Origin: an uncultured Saprospiraceae bacterium
Lineage (GTDB): Bacteria; Bacteroidota; Bacteroidia; Chitinophagales; Saprospiraceae
Direction: 5' to 3'
NCBI GenBank assembly: GCA_938016265.1
Contig: CALLWB010000068.1
Location: 1 to 64,000 of the forward strand
Length of the DNA: 64,000 nt
In this document: one piece after another, positions 10,301-18,353 of the stretch
How positions within the stretch are numbered: position 1 is the first letter of the stretch
How the letters are laid out: the number at the start of each line of letters is the position of its first letter
The notes under the pieces: generated by a model
What the model saw: only the letters and a program-made list of their open reading frames with translations
Told to the model about the DNA's origin: nothing
Database searches by the model: none
Made by a program: the position numbers and the translations under genes

Positions 10301-11082
10301 AATCCTATGACTACTTTAACAACCCTACGGTCAACGCTGCTCGGATGTTGGTCAACTCTTTTTCTGGTGGTGGTGGAGGCGGTTCTTCTAATGGAGAATC
10401 ACTTGCAGAGGACGGTACGAAGATAAAAGCATTCCTGGAAGGTCCTTTTAATGTAAATTCTAGTAGTATGTTTGATGACCTTCGAGTAAATCAGGAAATA
10501 CCAACTATGGAACCTTTTACTGCTCTCGGATACATACATACCGGAGGAGGTGGTGGAGAAACGGTCTCCCCAGCTGTTCTTGAAAATCAAAGTGGCAGAA
10601 ATGCTATTATTGATTGGGTATTAGTCGAGTTAAGAGCACAAGGAAGCACAACAGTTGTCGAGTCTCAATCTGCCCTACTGCAGGCGGATGGGGAAGTGGT
10701 GTCAGTAAATGGCGTATCTCCTGTATTTTTTGCCGGTAAAACAGGTGGCAATTACCACATCACTATTGCCCACAGAAACCACCTTAGCGTGACCAGTCTA
10801 AACGGTGTCACCTTAAATGATGACCAGCTTATTGATTTCACGAATCCCTCTACTCCAGTTTTTGGTAACAATGCCAGAGCGACTCAAGGGTCAAAATCGG
10901 TATTGCACATGGGAGATGCTACTTTTGATGGCGCTGTTGATGCCGCCGACCGAAGCGAAACCTGGAACGTACGAAACCAGACCGGCTACCTCGGATCGGA
11001 TTTAAACCTTGATGGAGCAACCGATGCAGCAGACCGCAGCGCCGCATGGAATAAACGTAATACCGTACAACAAATACCTTAA
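7321..11082 (+). CDS. Large secreted parallel beta-helix protein with dockerin-like C-terminus
   Basis: A 1253-residue secreted protein. Residues 1-22 form a signal peptide ending in ANA. Two homologous right-handed beta-helix modules follow, each opening with the same pattern: about residue 25 (GANDGSSWTDAYTELQ...VWVAAGTYHP) and about residue 435 (GANDGTSWGNAYTDLS...VWVAQGTYHP). Both continue with choice-of-anchor/pectate-lyase-like turns such as GGGVYND and a GAYEYG or GALEYG ending. Residues about 840-1030 are an all-beta region ending in a Gly-rich linker. A domain with DWVLVELR and HRNHL follows, common at the ends of Saprospiraceae surface proteins. The last 60 residues hold two dockerin-like units (FDGAVDAADRS and LDGATDAADRS). 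I see no standard type IX sorting domain after them. It could be an adhesin or glycan-binding/lyase protein; no catalytic residues are recognised. Confidence 0.8.
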   Translation: MRTNLFFAVIFMIATFQKANATTFFVDIDATGANDGSSWTDAYTELQLAINASATDDEIWVAAGTYHPTRDANNSPTPADPRTKYFTIKYKGIQIYGGFNGTETTKEERDHKANITILSGDTGVIGDDTDNTYRVMYMLETGTKFLLDGVTITKGRGTSGSSGGGVYNDVNATFAVSSPTFRNCIFIDNFAGQSGGGYVSVSDLQGRNVTTFYNCKFLGNTANYAGGAIASLTGWGGFDASMFLYNCVISGNTCPDAALYIEGRSWNLPNVSNNSKAHLINTVVAFNSGKGIHSSSGGAKSPTQAVLNNSIVWGHPSNEIQGGISGNNNITNTGGTIPGTNNHTTNPLFSQVGTGYDGAGPDNTYGTLDDDYSLVPQYQFDFSEAINGGMDSIVIPEAYSDLACNARFFGSAVDIGAYEYGAPSADRAIVYVRQVSTSGANDGTSWGNAYTDLSTALTNVHRGYEVWVAQGTYHPSVPIDMDGDGVEPREATFFIDKSDVKILGGFRGTEFSSETRQINIFETILDGDIGMVGDSSDNSFHVVTFWDNVENTVFDGFTIQNGRTEDFINHTYPLNTLGGGILLNGKDGGICNPTIRNCKIINNTGEIAPGLGAHSSYFGETSPVIENCYFGMNEAGSSFPAMYFYGQHDGTMETLIVNNIFNGNTVLGGGSHRMIGFYAEGHGSMNFNFHHNTTVNTGPNSADRTVGIYAALMANGKKVWRFSNNIFYGGYIGINQGSTTTGILTNNINPNFSGPLFADLDGADDIQGNLDDNLNLICSSTAVGYGDAAIGSQYPLDYNGNERLANGTYDPGALEYGTTCDPRTSSIPTAPGTYTSSYSMIDAAGNQSFCDCNGNLLLSLNVGTSGAVVPDNGVQIKVNSTTATYHAPGTSFITNPTGGVVLDRYWEVTPTTQPSNGNVEVFHYFTDKEYEDVNQLLTTYGFTPLTSPTELSFYKVVTPGLVFPDPATLTPADVIVIDNIIAPRPLLTTEWTYQSYDYFNNPTVNAARMLVNSFSGGGGGGSSNGESLAEDGTKIKAFLEGPFNVNSSSMFDDLRVNQEIPTMEPFTALGYIHTGGGGGETVSPAVLENQSGRNAIIDWVLVELRAQGSTTVVESQSALLQADGEVVSVNGVSPVFFAGKTGGNYHITIAHRNHLSVTSLNGVTLNDDQLIDFTNPSTPVFGNNARATQGSKSVLHMGDATFDGAVDAADRSETWNVRNQTGYLGSDLNLDGATDAADRSAAWNKRNTVQQIP

Positions 11083-11115
11083 AGATAGTGCAGTTGTTTT
11101 AGTATAGTTTTTATG

Positions 11116-11143
11116 AACGCCTGGTTTTGCCAGGCGTTTTTTT
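11116..11143 (+). terminator. Rho-independent terminator after the beta-helix gene
   Basis: A perfect 9-bp stem (AACGCCTGG / CCAGGCGTT) with a TTTTG loop runs straight into seven T residues, 34 bp after the stop codon. Confidence 0.9.
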
Positions 11144-11194
11144 CAATCTAACATAAAAGTTACGAGGTTTCTATTGTCAAAAACCAAAAATAAT

Positions 11195-11201
11195 TACCTT
11201 G
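11195..11201 (+). promoter_or_regulatory. Probable -7 box (TACCTTG) directly before 11207
   Basis: TACCTTG is one base short of TAnnTTTG and has a TTG 18 bp upstream (11174-11176). It ends 5 bp before the ATG at 11207, so the transcript would have almost no leader. This also argues against the in-frame TTG at 11174 as the start codon. Confidence 0.5.
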
Positions 11202-11206
11202 TACCC

Positions 11207-12019
11207 ATGTCTGCATCGAATTTATTAGTACAAGCCTTTCAGCATTTTAAATTAGGTCTTCAAACACAACGAAAAGCAATAGATTTTATCAAGGAACATC
11301 GTATTTGGGATGGATTCTGGACCTATGGCTGGGCTACACGAATTTTTGTGATTTTGGGATTGGTGGTTGGATTCAAGTTTTTGAGTGTAATTTTCTCCTT
11401 AGTTAGCAGCTTTGGTTTGGAGGGACCTTTATCATTTACTTCCAATGTTGGTGGATTGCTTCAGGATGTTACCTCTGAAGGATTTGGTATCTTCTATGTA
11501 GGAGGGCTCAAATACTTCATCCTTATATTGATGGAAGTTCTGATCTTCCATTTTGCACGTAAGACCCTAGAAATTACTAGGAAAACGGAAGTCGACTCCA
11601 GTTTCAAAACCTTCCTGAAAGCCGAATACCGAATGATAAAGGTAGTGATTGGAGCTTTTTTCTTGGAAATTGCAGCAACCATAATTATGCGCATAGTTTT
11701 CAAAATATTTGATCTTGAATTTCTTGAATACCCGCTTTCCTTTATTATCCAATGTTACTTTATTGGGTTTGTGGTGATTGACAACTACAATGAGATCTTT
11801 GGTATGACTATTCGAGAAAGTGAGCGGTTTACTCGTCAGTATCTTGGGCTAGCTGTAGCGATAGGATTGGTGACTTATTTATTGTTGTTTATTCCAATTT
11901 TAGGGGCGGCGATTGCGCCCTTGTTGGCGGGAGTTTCTGCTACTTTAGCGATGAATGAATTGACGAAGGACATTGCTTCTCACTCTACAGAAGCTATTAA
12001 ATTGGAGGAGGTTCATTGA
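11207..12019 (+). CDS. Integral membrane protein of unknown function
   Basis: A protein of about 270 residues with roughly five hydrophobic segments, for example WATRIFVILGLVVGFKFLSV, the stretch near YFILILMEVLIFHF, AFFLEIAATIIMRIV, FIIQCYFIGFVVI, and LAVAIGLVTYLLLFIPILGA. The ending PLLAGVSATLAMNEL resembles proteins of the EI24/CysZ-like membrane family, but the match is weak and I do not assign it. It ends 3 bp from the convergent gene at 12022. A promoter-like box 5 bp before the ATG supports this start over an upstream in-frame TTG. Confidence 0.7.
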   Translation: MSASNLLVQAFQHFKLGLQTQRKAIDFIKEHRIWDGFWTYGWATRIFVILGLVVGFKFLSVIFSLVSSFGLEGPLSFTSNVGGLLQDVTSEGFGIFYVGGLKYFILILMEVLIFHFARKTLEITRKTEVDSSFKTFLKAEYRMIKVVIGAFFLEIAATIIMRIVFKIFDLEFLEYPLSFIIQCYFIGFVVIDNYNEIFGMTIRESERFTRQYLGLAVAIGLVTYLLLFIPILGAAIAPLLAGVSATLAMNELTKDIASHSTEAIKLEEVH

Positions 12020-12021
12020 TT

Positions 12022-12540
12022 TTACTTGTTTGGACTTTTCACCTCCCAATTGTCTCCCAATGCCACCCGTTTTTGGGTAATCAAATCCACCATTTCCTCA
12101 AATACTTGTTTGCTGGGAAGCATTGAATGCGGGATAGACAACTTTCCATCGTTGTGGGTGATATTTAAAATGTGTTGTCCCGAAACTTCTTGTCTTTCCA
12201 TCATCAGAATATCTGCATAGGCAACAGTTATCACCTTACTACTGACGCCACTTTTAGGAGAAGAAATGCTTGTATCTCCAACGACAATCTCCCGTTTGGT
12301 TGTAAATCGCTTGAACATCGAAAGCAAGCCAATCAGCACAAACCCTAGAGAAAGTGCCGCCAAAACTCCATAAAATATAGTCGCCCCATTCTGCGAAAGC
12401 TCCAATAGTCCATTGATTATCAACCCCACTTCGTTGTTGATCGCCTGATAAATAAAAAAGGAGGCGCAACTTCCAAACATAGCGATCACAAGCAAAAACG
12501 TTACAATTTTTGGTTGATATGGATATCGAGTTTCAGACAT
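12022..12540 (-). CDS. Two-pass membrane protein of unknown function
   Basis: A 172-residue protein with two membrane segments (about residues 12-35, TFLLVIAMFGSCASFFIYQA, and about 53-75, IFYGVLAALSLGFVLIGLL). A soluble C-terminal half (about 80-172) follows, rich in beta-type sequence (EIVVGDTSISSPKSGVSSK, IPYSDIL-like ITVAYADILMM). The layout is that of PH-like membrane proteins that keep a small beta-domain in the cytoplasm; no family is recognised with confidence. It is convergent with the gene at 11207 (2 bp between stops) and 38 bp downstream of the MOSC gene, so it may be co-transcribed with it. Confidence 0.65.
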   Translation of the reverse strand: MSETRYPYQPKIVTFLLVIAMFGSCASFFIYQAINNEVGLIINGLLELSQNGATIFYGVLAALSLGFVLIGLLSMFKRFTTKREIVVGDTSISSPKSGVSSKVITVAYADILMMERQEVSGQHILNITHNDGKLSIPHSMLPSKQVFEEMVDLITQKRVALGDNWEVKSPNK

Positions 12541-12578
12541 TCTTTGGTTATTTATTTACGGAGTTGTTTTGAGGATTT

Positions 12579-13103
12579 TTATTCAAACAGTCTCAAATTG
12601 AAATTTTGATCTGGTATTGGGAGTTCAAAATTTGGAGGTAGCAATTCGACCCTCGCTTCTAGCCGAACCCGTCCAGAAGTTAGCACTCTAGCAGTTATCC
12701 CCCCCTTTCCTTCCATTGCCTGCAGTCCCCCAGGTCCAAGATTCTCCTCCATTTGCTTACAAGGAAAACAATCACCGGTATATTCCAAAATAGCCCCTCC
12801 GACTTTAAATCGACGCCCCCTAAATGTTAGTAGATCAATCCCGCTTACTACAATATTTCTGCGTGTTTGATTAGGGTCAATTGGTCCTCTTCCAAGCACC
12901 AAAGCAACTTCCTCCAAATGTTCCTTCTGAATTAAAGTCACCTGTCTCTTCTTATTTTTCCCCTTGTAATGGTCTCCAACTATTCCATCATTCAGAGTGA
13001 TATTGATTTCCTTTACAGGAATAATAGCGCCTTTTCTTTTTGGACGAACCCCTAACCATGTTATTTGACCGAACTCAGTAATATTCATTTTCAATTCTTT
13101 CAT
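12579..13103 (-). CDS. MOSC domain-containing protein
   Basis: A 174-residue single-domain MOSC protein. Visible landmarks are IVGDHYKGKNKKRQVTLIQ near residue 40, TRRNIVVSGIDLL near residue 82, and the conserved cysteine region GDCFPCKQMEENLGPG near residue 112, where the family places its sulphur- or molybdenum-cofactor-handling cysteine. MOSC proteins take part in transfer of sulphur or hydroxylamine-reducing chemistry with molybdenum cofactor; this stand-alone form resembles YiiM-like proteins. No molybdenum genes are nearby, so the substrate is open. An alternative ATG lies at 13088. Confidence 0.82.
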   Translation of the reverse strand: MKELKMNITEFGQITWLGVRPKRKGAIIPVKEINITLNDGIVGDHYKGKNKKRQVTLIQKEHLEEVALVLGRGPIDPNQTRRNIVVSGIDLLTFRGRRFKVGGAILEYTGDCFPCKQMEENLGPGGLQAMEGKGGITARVLTSGRVRLEARVELLPPNFELPIPDQNFNLRLFE

Positions 13104-13243
13104 AAACAGTCATAATTTGTGGTAGAGAGGCAATTCAATTCGTCTGTACGGTTCGACCAGCAAATTACCCGTCCATTCTAAACATAAATCCCTAAAAAAA
13201 CCATGTACTATATAATAAACATAAATATCATTTACCCAAACGA

Positions 13244-15364
13244 CTAACTAATTCGGCCCCAAGTAGTCAGATACTTTTTGTCTTTTTCTAGGTATCTCCT
13301 CAAGGGAGAATGATGCGGTTTTTCCAATTTCGGATCGTCCTCCAACACGCGAGTAGCAATCTCCCGTGCCGTTTGCAAAATCCTGCCATCCGTCGCCAAA
13401 TTAGCGATATGAAAATCCACCATCCCGCTCTGTTCCGTCCCTTGTATATTCCCAGGACCGCGCAATTCCATATCGACTTCAGATATTTCAAAGCCGTTGT
13501 TGGTGCGGCACATGGTTTCTATCCGTTTTTTGCCATCCTTGCTTAGTTTGAAACTGGACATCAAAATGCAGTAGGACTGTTCTGCGCCACGCCCTACTCT
13601 ACCGCGCAGCTGGTGCAACTGAGAAAGACCAAAACGCTCTGTATTTTCAATGACCATAACGCTCGCATTAGGCACATTCACACCAACTTCAATGACTGTG
13701 GTAGCGATCATAATTTGTGTTTCGCCCTTCACAAATCGCTGCATCTCAAAATCTTTGTCCTTCGCTTTCATACGGCCATGCACGACGCTAATTTGATAAT
13801 CTGGCTTTGGAAAATCTCTGGACAGCGACTCATACCCTTCCATCAGGTTATTTAAATCTGCCAGTTGTTCGGACTCGGACTCTTCAATCAGCGGATAGAC
13901 GACGTAGACTTGTCGGCCCTTCGCAATCTCTTCTTTCATAAAACCAAATACACGAAGTCTTCCGTTTTCTGTTTTATGAAGGGTGACGATGTCTTTTCTT
14001 CCTGGAGGAAGTTCATCAATGACCGAAATGTCCAAATCGCCATACAACGTCATGGCTAACGTCCTTGGTATTGGAGTTGCGGTCATCACTAAGATATGTG
14101 GTGGAGCGCCAATTCCTTTTTTCCAAAGAGATGCTCGTTGTGCTACTCCGAAGCGATGTTGTTCATCAATTATTGCCAGACCTAGGTTTTTATAAACCAC
14201 CCAGTCTTCTATCAATGCATGCGTACCGATCAGGATATGAATGTCCCCATTTGCCAGTACCTCCAGTAGTTGTTTTCTTTTTTTCCCTTTCACACTACCA
14301 GATAGAAAGGCAACCTGAATTCCTAATCCTTCTACACTTTCAGATATGGATTCGTAATGTTGCTGGGCGAGAATTTCTGTAGGCGCCATCAGGCAACATT
14401 GGAACCCATTGTCCATTGCGATCAGCATACACATTAGACCGACGATGGTCTTTCCACTTCCTACGTCTCCTTGCAGTAGACGGTTCATCTGTGCACCAGA
14501 GCCCATGTCTCGTCTGATTTCTTTGATGACTCTTTTTTGGGCATCTGTAAGTTCGAAGGGTAGTTTTTCCTTGTAAAAGGAGTTAAAATATTCTCCAACC
14601 TGACTAAACACATGTCCCTTCAACGCTGTCTGTCGCTTGGTTTTTAAGGATAATAACTTTAATTGTAAGAAGAATAATTCTTCAAATTTTAGTCGATTTT
14701 GAGCGGTGGCTAAGAGGGCGGTGCTTCCTGGGAAATGGATATCAGTTAGGGCCTTTTTGCGAGCAGGAAATTTGAATTTTTCCAGAAAATACGTGGGTAG
14801 ATTTTCTGCAATTGGTGCATCTCTTAGCTTGTTTTGTAGGATGCGCTGTACCTTCATTATTCCTCGACTGTCCAGGCCTTTGTTCTCCAGTTTTCCTGTG
14901 GAGTGATAAACGGGTTCCAAGGTGAGTGCGTGTTCGGTGTTGGCCGTTGTTGCTGGTTCTACTTCTGGGTGGGTGATATTCAACCTACCTTTATACAACG
15001 TCGGTTTACCATATACAACGTACTGCACTCCTACGACTAGCTTCTTCTCTATCCAGGTTACGCCTTTAAACCAGACTAACTCGATAGTCCCCGTTTCATC
15101 TCTAAACCGACCGACCAATCTCCGTCCTCGCCCACTTCCTACAGAATCCAACCGTCTAAGCACCCCTTTCAATTGGACGGCATAATTGTCCGCTACCAAT
15201 CCTTTTATGGTGTGAAACTTCGTCTTATCAACATACCTAAACGGGTAATGCTGAAGTAGGTCTCCAAATTTAAAAATCTGAAGCTCTGTCTTCAGTATAT
15301 CGGCCCGCTGGGGCCCGACACCTTTAAGAAATTCGATTTTTGTATCCAATATATTCTGAGACAT
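13244..15364 (-). CDS. recG: ATP-dependent DNA helicase RecG
   Basis: Superfamily 2 helicase that remodels stalled replication forks and branch-migrates Holliday junctions. At 706 residues it is the normal length. An N-terminal wedge/OB domain (about 1-150) is followed by the helicase core: Walker A GDVGSGKT near residue 300, the RecG-specific DEQHRFG box near 398, TATPIPRTLA, then the C-terminal helicase half with ATTVIEVGVNVPNA and QLRGRVGRG, ending in the RecG tail. A -7-like box (TATCTTCG) ends only 4 bp before the ATG, which suggests a nearly leaderless transcript. Confidence 0.97.
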   Translation of the reverse strand: MSQNILDTKIEFLKGVGPQRADILKTELQIFKFGDLLQHYPFRYVDKTKFHTIKGLVADNYAVQLKGVLRRLDSVGSGRGRRLVGRFRDETGTIELVWFKGVTWIEKKLVVGVQYVVYGKPTLYKGRLNITHPEVEPATTANTEHALTLEPVYHSTGKLENKGLDSRGIMKVQRILQNKLRDAPIAENLPTYFLEKFKFPARKKALTDIHFPGSTALLATAQNRLKFEELFFLQLKLLSLKTKRQTALKGHVFSQVGEYFNSFYKEKLPFELTDAQKRVIKEIRRDMGSGAQMNRLLQGDVGSGKTIVGLMCMLIAMDNGFQCCLMAPTEILAQQHYESISESVEGLGIQVAFLSGSVKGKKRKQLLEVLANGDIHILIGTHALIEDWVVYKNLGLAIIDEQHRFGVAQRASLWKKGIGAPPHILVMTATPIPRTLAMTLYGDLDISVIDELPPGRKDIVTLHKTENGRLRVFGFMKEEIAKGRQVYVVYPLIEESESEQLADLNNLMEGYESLSRDFPKPDYQISVVHGRMKAKDKDFEMQRFVKGETQIMIATTVIEVGVNVPNASVMVIENTERFGLSQLHQLRGRVGRGAEQSYCILMSSFKLSKDGKKRIETMCRTNNGFEISEVDMELRGPGNIQGTEQSGMVDFHIANLATDGRILQTAREIATRVLEDDPKLEKPHHSPLRRYLEKDKKYLTTWGRIS

Positions 15365-15368
15365 GGCG

Positions 15369-15376
15369 CGAAGATA
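15369..15376 (-). promoter_or_regulatory. Probable -7 box of recG
   Basis: TATCTTCG on the minus strand matches TAnnTTTG at 7 of 8 positions and ends 4 bp before the recG ATG at 15364. No clear -33 TTTG was found. Confidence 0.45.
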
Positions 15377-15401
15377 AGGAAGAAGTTTTAGAGTTGTGTG
15401 T

Positions 15402-16133
15402 TCATTTTTCTACTAGGATGTCTATAGAATCCTGATAATACTCCAAAACAAAACTAGCCTTGGGTTGGCCTGTTTGATTGAAGGTATTTCTACTTTTTTT
15501 GACGACCGACATCGTGCCCTTTCCAGGTTCGACCTTCTTCAATTGAGGAGGGATGACTTCTATTGTGTTTGTTTTACTTGGGCCCAGTCGATTCATTGTT
15601 TGGGTATTTCCTTTACTGTCGGTGAGCAGGATGACTAACGTTTCATTTTTTGTGAGTGGTTTGCCTTCCCATGTTAAATTAAACCCTTTTGATTTGCTAA
15701 TATTTCCGACTGGTCCATACTTTCCGATAGGAGACATTGCCAAGGAGAAGGTCGATTCTTTTTTGTTATTTCTTATCAATTTTACGACATGGTTTTCTTC
15801 AAAAGGGGTGGATCCCTGGAAGGTATATTTAGGATCGAACCCTTTTATTTGTTTCAGCATCATTTTATTATCCTGAAAATATACCGATCCATCCACTGCA
15901 ATTGTTTTTTGAGGTTTTGTGGTATCTGCAGAAAAAAATGATGCTTCTACTTTCCAGCTATTGGTGTTGGCCAAATATCTGCCATAAATATTGACGTATT
16001 GTTCGTTTTTGACGGATTGTTCCTGTAAAGTAGAATTAGGAGCATTACACGAAAGTGTGCAAAAAAGAAAATTGAAAATCATAAAAATAACACCGTTCTT
16101 TGCAGATAGATTTTCCAAATTGAAGTAAGACAT
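15402..16133 (-). CDS. Probable lipoprotein of unknown function
   Basis: A 243-residue protein with a hydrophobic N-terminal segment ending in FLFCTLSC, so Cys29 could be lipidated. The mature part is all-beta-like: ADTTKPQKTIAVDGSVYFQ, KGFNLTWEGKPLTKNETLVI and, near the C-terminus, SFVLEYYQDSIDILVEK. The pattern resembles immunoglobulin-like domains of Bacteroidota cell-surface lipoproteins; no named family is recognised. It is divergent from lptC, with only 75 bp between the starts, and a perfect -7 box on its strand lies at 16201-16208. Confidence 0.65.
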   Translation of the reverse strand: MSYFNLENLSAKNGVIFMIFNFLFCTLSCNAPNSTLQEQSVKNEQYVNIYGRYLANTNSWKVEASFFSADTTKPQKTIAVDGSVYFQDNKMMLKQIKGFDPKYTFQGSTPFEENHVVKLIRNNKKESTFSLAMSPIGKYGPVGNISKSKGFNLTWEGKPLTKNETLVILLTDSKGNTQTMNRLGPSKTNTIEVIPPQLKKVEPGKGTMSVVKKSRNTFNQTGQPKASFVLEYYQDSIDILVEK

Positions 16134-16200
16134 TTCTAAGACGAGTTAAATATTTTATAAAAAAAGTAAAAAAGAACGTTTTAGTCTGGTTTTTGTAGCA

Positions 16201-16208
16201 CAAATATA
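16201..16208 (-). promoter_or_regulatory. Perfect -7 box (TATATTTG) for the 16133 lipoprotein gene
   Basis: TATATTTG on the minus strand matches the Bacteroidota -7 consensus in full and lies 67 bp upstream of the minus-strand start. It abuts the ATG of lptC (16209), so the two divergent promoters must overlap. Confidence 0.5.
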
Positions 16209-16781
16209 ATGAAGTTAACTATTAATATCATCGCTTTTTTATTCCTCCTCACTTCCTTTGCCGCCTGTGAAAATGACATGGCGGAAATCAAACGAGTAAT
16301 CAATGAAGAAGAAGTAGCTATCGAACGCGCCAAAGATGTAGAAATGCTCTACAGTGACTCCGCCATGGTAAAAGTCCGCATCAAAGCTTCCGAGATGCTC
16401 AATTATCTGGACAAAAAAGAACCCCGCCGTGAATTTCAAAAAGGCCTCAATGTCGATGTTTTCAATGAACGCCAGCAAATAATCAGCAGATTATCTGCCA
16501 AATACGCCATTCAATACGAAAAACAAGACAAAGTAATCCTTCAAGACAGCGTTCGTGTAAAAACCGAAAATCAAGAAGAATTAAAAACAGAAGAACTCAT
16601 TTGGAATGAAAAAGAAGAACGGGTTTACTGCGAAAAAAACACCTTTGTCACCATGTCGACTCCAAAGGAAACCATTCAGGGCTACGGCTTTGACTCCAAT
16701 CTCGAGTTTACAAAATGGAAAATTCTGAACGTGACCGGAGTCATCGACGCAAAGGACATTATGGGCAATGTGCCAAAATAG
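16209..16781 (+). CDS. lptC: LPS export periplasmic lipoprotein LptC
   Basis: A 190-residue lipoprotein: the signal sequence ends LTSFAAC (Cys20 lipidation site), then a beta-jellyroll. The motif pattern SDSAMVKVRIKASEML, NERQQIISRLSAKYAI, and a second half with EELIWNEKEERVYCEK and IQGYGFDSN is typical of the Bacteroidota LptC family. It accepts lipopolysaccharide from LptB2FG and passes it across the periplasm toward LptD. It is followed at 37 bp by the CNNM/CBS gene and then the PpiD-like chaperone, an order common in this phylum. Confidence 0.88.
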   Translation: MKLTINIIAFLFLLTSFAACENDMAEIKRVINEEEVAIERAKDVEMLYSDSAMVKVRIKASEMLNYLDKKEPRREFQKGLNVDVFNERQQIISRLSAKYAIQYEKQDKVILQDSVRVKTENQEELKTEELIWNEKEERVYCEKNTFVTMSTPKETIQGYGFDSNLEFTKWKILNVTGVIDAKDIMGNVPK

Positions 16782-16806
16782 CCAACCAACTTTCCCTAAA
16801 ATTGAT

Positions 16807-16814
16807 TACTTTCG
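16807..16814 (+). promoter_or_regulatory. Probable -7 box of the CNNM/CBS gene
   Basis: TACTTTCG matches TAnnTTTG at 7 of 8 positions and ends 3 bp before the ATG at 16818, implying a leaderless or nearly leaderless transcript. Confidence 0.4.
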
Positions 16815-16817
16815 AAT

Positions 16818-18080
16818 ATGTTACTGTATATTTTTCTTGGAATACTGACGCTTATCATCTCTGCCTTTTTCTCTGGCATAGAGATGGCCTACGTGTCGGC
16901 TAACAAGCTACAGATAAAAACAAAGTCAGGAACAAAGAAGGACGAAACCCTTTCTATGTTTTTTGATAAACCTTCTAAGTTTTTAGGAACCACCCTTGTC
17001 GGCAATAACATCGCGCTTGTATTCTTTGGGATTATTGTAGGAGACCTTATACTGAAGGACAGACTTACAGCGATTATGCCTTCCTACTTCCAGAATGACT
17101 TTCTGGTTTTACTGATCATCACTTTAATAACCACCGTGATTGTGTTGATTTTTGGCGAATTCCTACCAAAAGCAATTTTTAGAGTGAATGCCGTAAAAGT
17201 AATGAGTTTTATGACCTGGCCACTATATGGTATCTGGTTGCTGCTTTCTCCTTTGGTGTACATCACTGTTGAATTGTCTTATCTCCTGTTGCGCGTGATT
17301 TTGAGAACGGAGATCCGCCCGGATGAACAGGTGTTTACCAAACTCGATTTAGAAAATTTCATCAGAAATGTCCAACCGGAATCGGAAGAGGAAATAGACA
17401 GAGATCTTTTTGAAAATGCGCTTTACCTGCCAACACTGAAGGTAAAAGAAAGTATGGTCCCCAGAACAGAAATCATAGGAATGGATGTCAATGACGGAGT
17501 GGATGTGCTCCGGCAGACTTTTATTGACAAAAGACTATCACGGGTAATAATATATGATGATACGCTCGACGATGTTCTAGGATATGCCCATCATCAGCAG
17601 ATGTTGAAAAATCCAAAAAATATTCGTCGGATGATTCTCCCTATACAAATCGTCCCAGAGGTAATGCCTGTCCGTGAACTGATGAATCTGTTTATCAAAC
17701 TTCGGGTTAGCATTGCTTGCGTTGTAGACGAATTTGGGGGTACCGCTGGAATAATTACCATGGAAGATATTGTAGAAGAAATCGTAGGAGAAATTGAAGA
17801 TGAACACGACGACCAAGGACGACTAGAAACAGTAATCAGTGAATCAGAGTTTCTGTTTTCTGGTAGATTGGAGGTGGATTATCTAAATGAAAAATACGAT
17901 TTTGATATTCCTGATGGCGAATATCACACCCTATCGGGATACATAGTGACTATGGCTGAAACCATTCCCGAAGAAAAACAACAATTCGAGTTTGACCAAT
18001 ACAAGTTTATCCTGGAAGAAGTGGGTGAAACAAAAATTGAGAAGATCCGAATGTTTAAAATCGAGCAGGAAGAATCTTAG
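16818..18080 (+). CDS. CNNM/CBS domain transporter (CorC/HlyC family)
   Basis: A 420-residue membrane protein. The CNNM (DUF21) domain occupies about residues 1-190 with a Ser/Gly-rich first helix (FSGIEMAYVSANKLQ) and GNNIALVFFG. A pair of CBS domains follows (about 205-330; VPRTEIIGMDVNDG, then VVDEFGGTAGIITMEDIVEEIVGEI is the usual second-CBS end). The C-terminal CorC/HlyC domain (about 345-420) is present. Relatives export magnesium or related divalent cations; in gliding Bacteroidota the paralogue GldE has the same layout, so a role in envelope function is possible. It lies between lptC and a PpiD-like gene. Confidence 0.9.
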   Translation: MLLYIFLGILTLIISAFFSGIEMAYVSANKLQIKTKSGTKKDETLSMFFDKPSKFLGTTLVGNNIALVFFGIIVGDLILKDRLTAIMPSYFQNDFLVLLIITLITTVIVLIFGEFLPKAIFRVNAVKVMSFMTWPLYGIWLLLSPLVYITVELSYLLLRVILRTEIRPDEQVFTKLDLENFIRNVQPESEEEIDRDLFENALYLPTLKVKESMVPRTEIIGMDVNDGVDVLRQTFIDKRLSRVIIYDDTLDDVLGYAHHQQMLKNPKNIRRMILPIQIVPEVMPVRELMNLFIKLRVSIACVVDEFGGTAGIITMEDIVEEIVGEIEDEHDDQGRLETVISESEFLFSGRLEVDYLNEKYDFDIPDGEYHTLSGYIVTMAETIPEEKQQFEFDQYKFILEEVGETKIEKIRMFKIEQEES

Positions 18081-18353
18081 AATCCTGCTAAAAACCACCC
18101 TCTGCGACTTGCAAACAGGCGCTAAAAAATTTTGAATTTCCAGTTTAAACTACGTTCTTTGCAGAACATTTTGCCGAAACTAAAAATTTGGCAGAATTTG
18201 CTGTCTCGTTTTTAAAAGATTTTTCAGCACAGCCAGTTAAAAATCAAAAACTTACAGATTGCAATTTATTTTTACTGTACGAAGTAGCAATTCTTAAAGT
18301 GCTTACTTTGTCTAACCCATTTTAAGTATAAAGCAAGAAAAAATTAAAGAATA

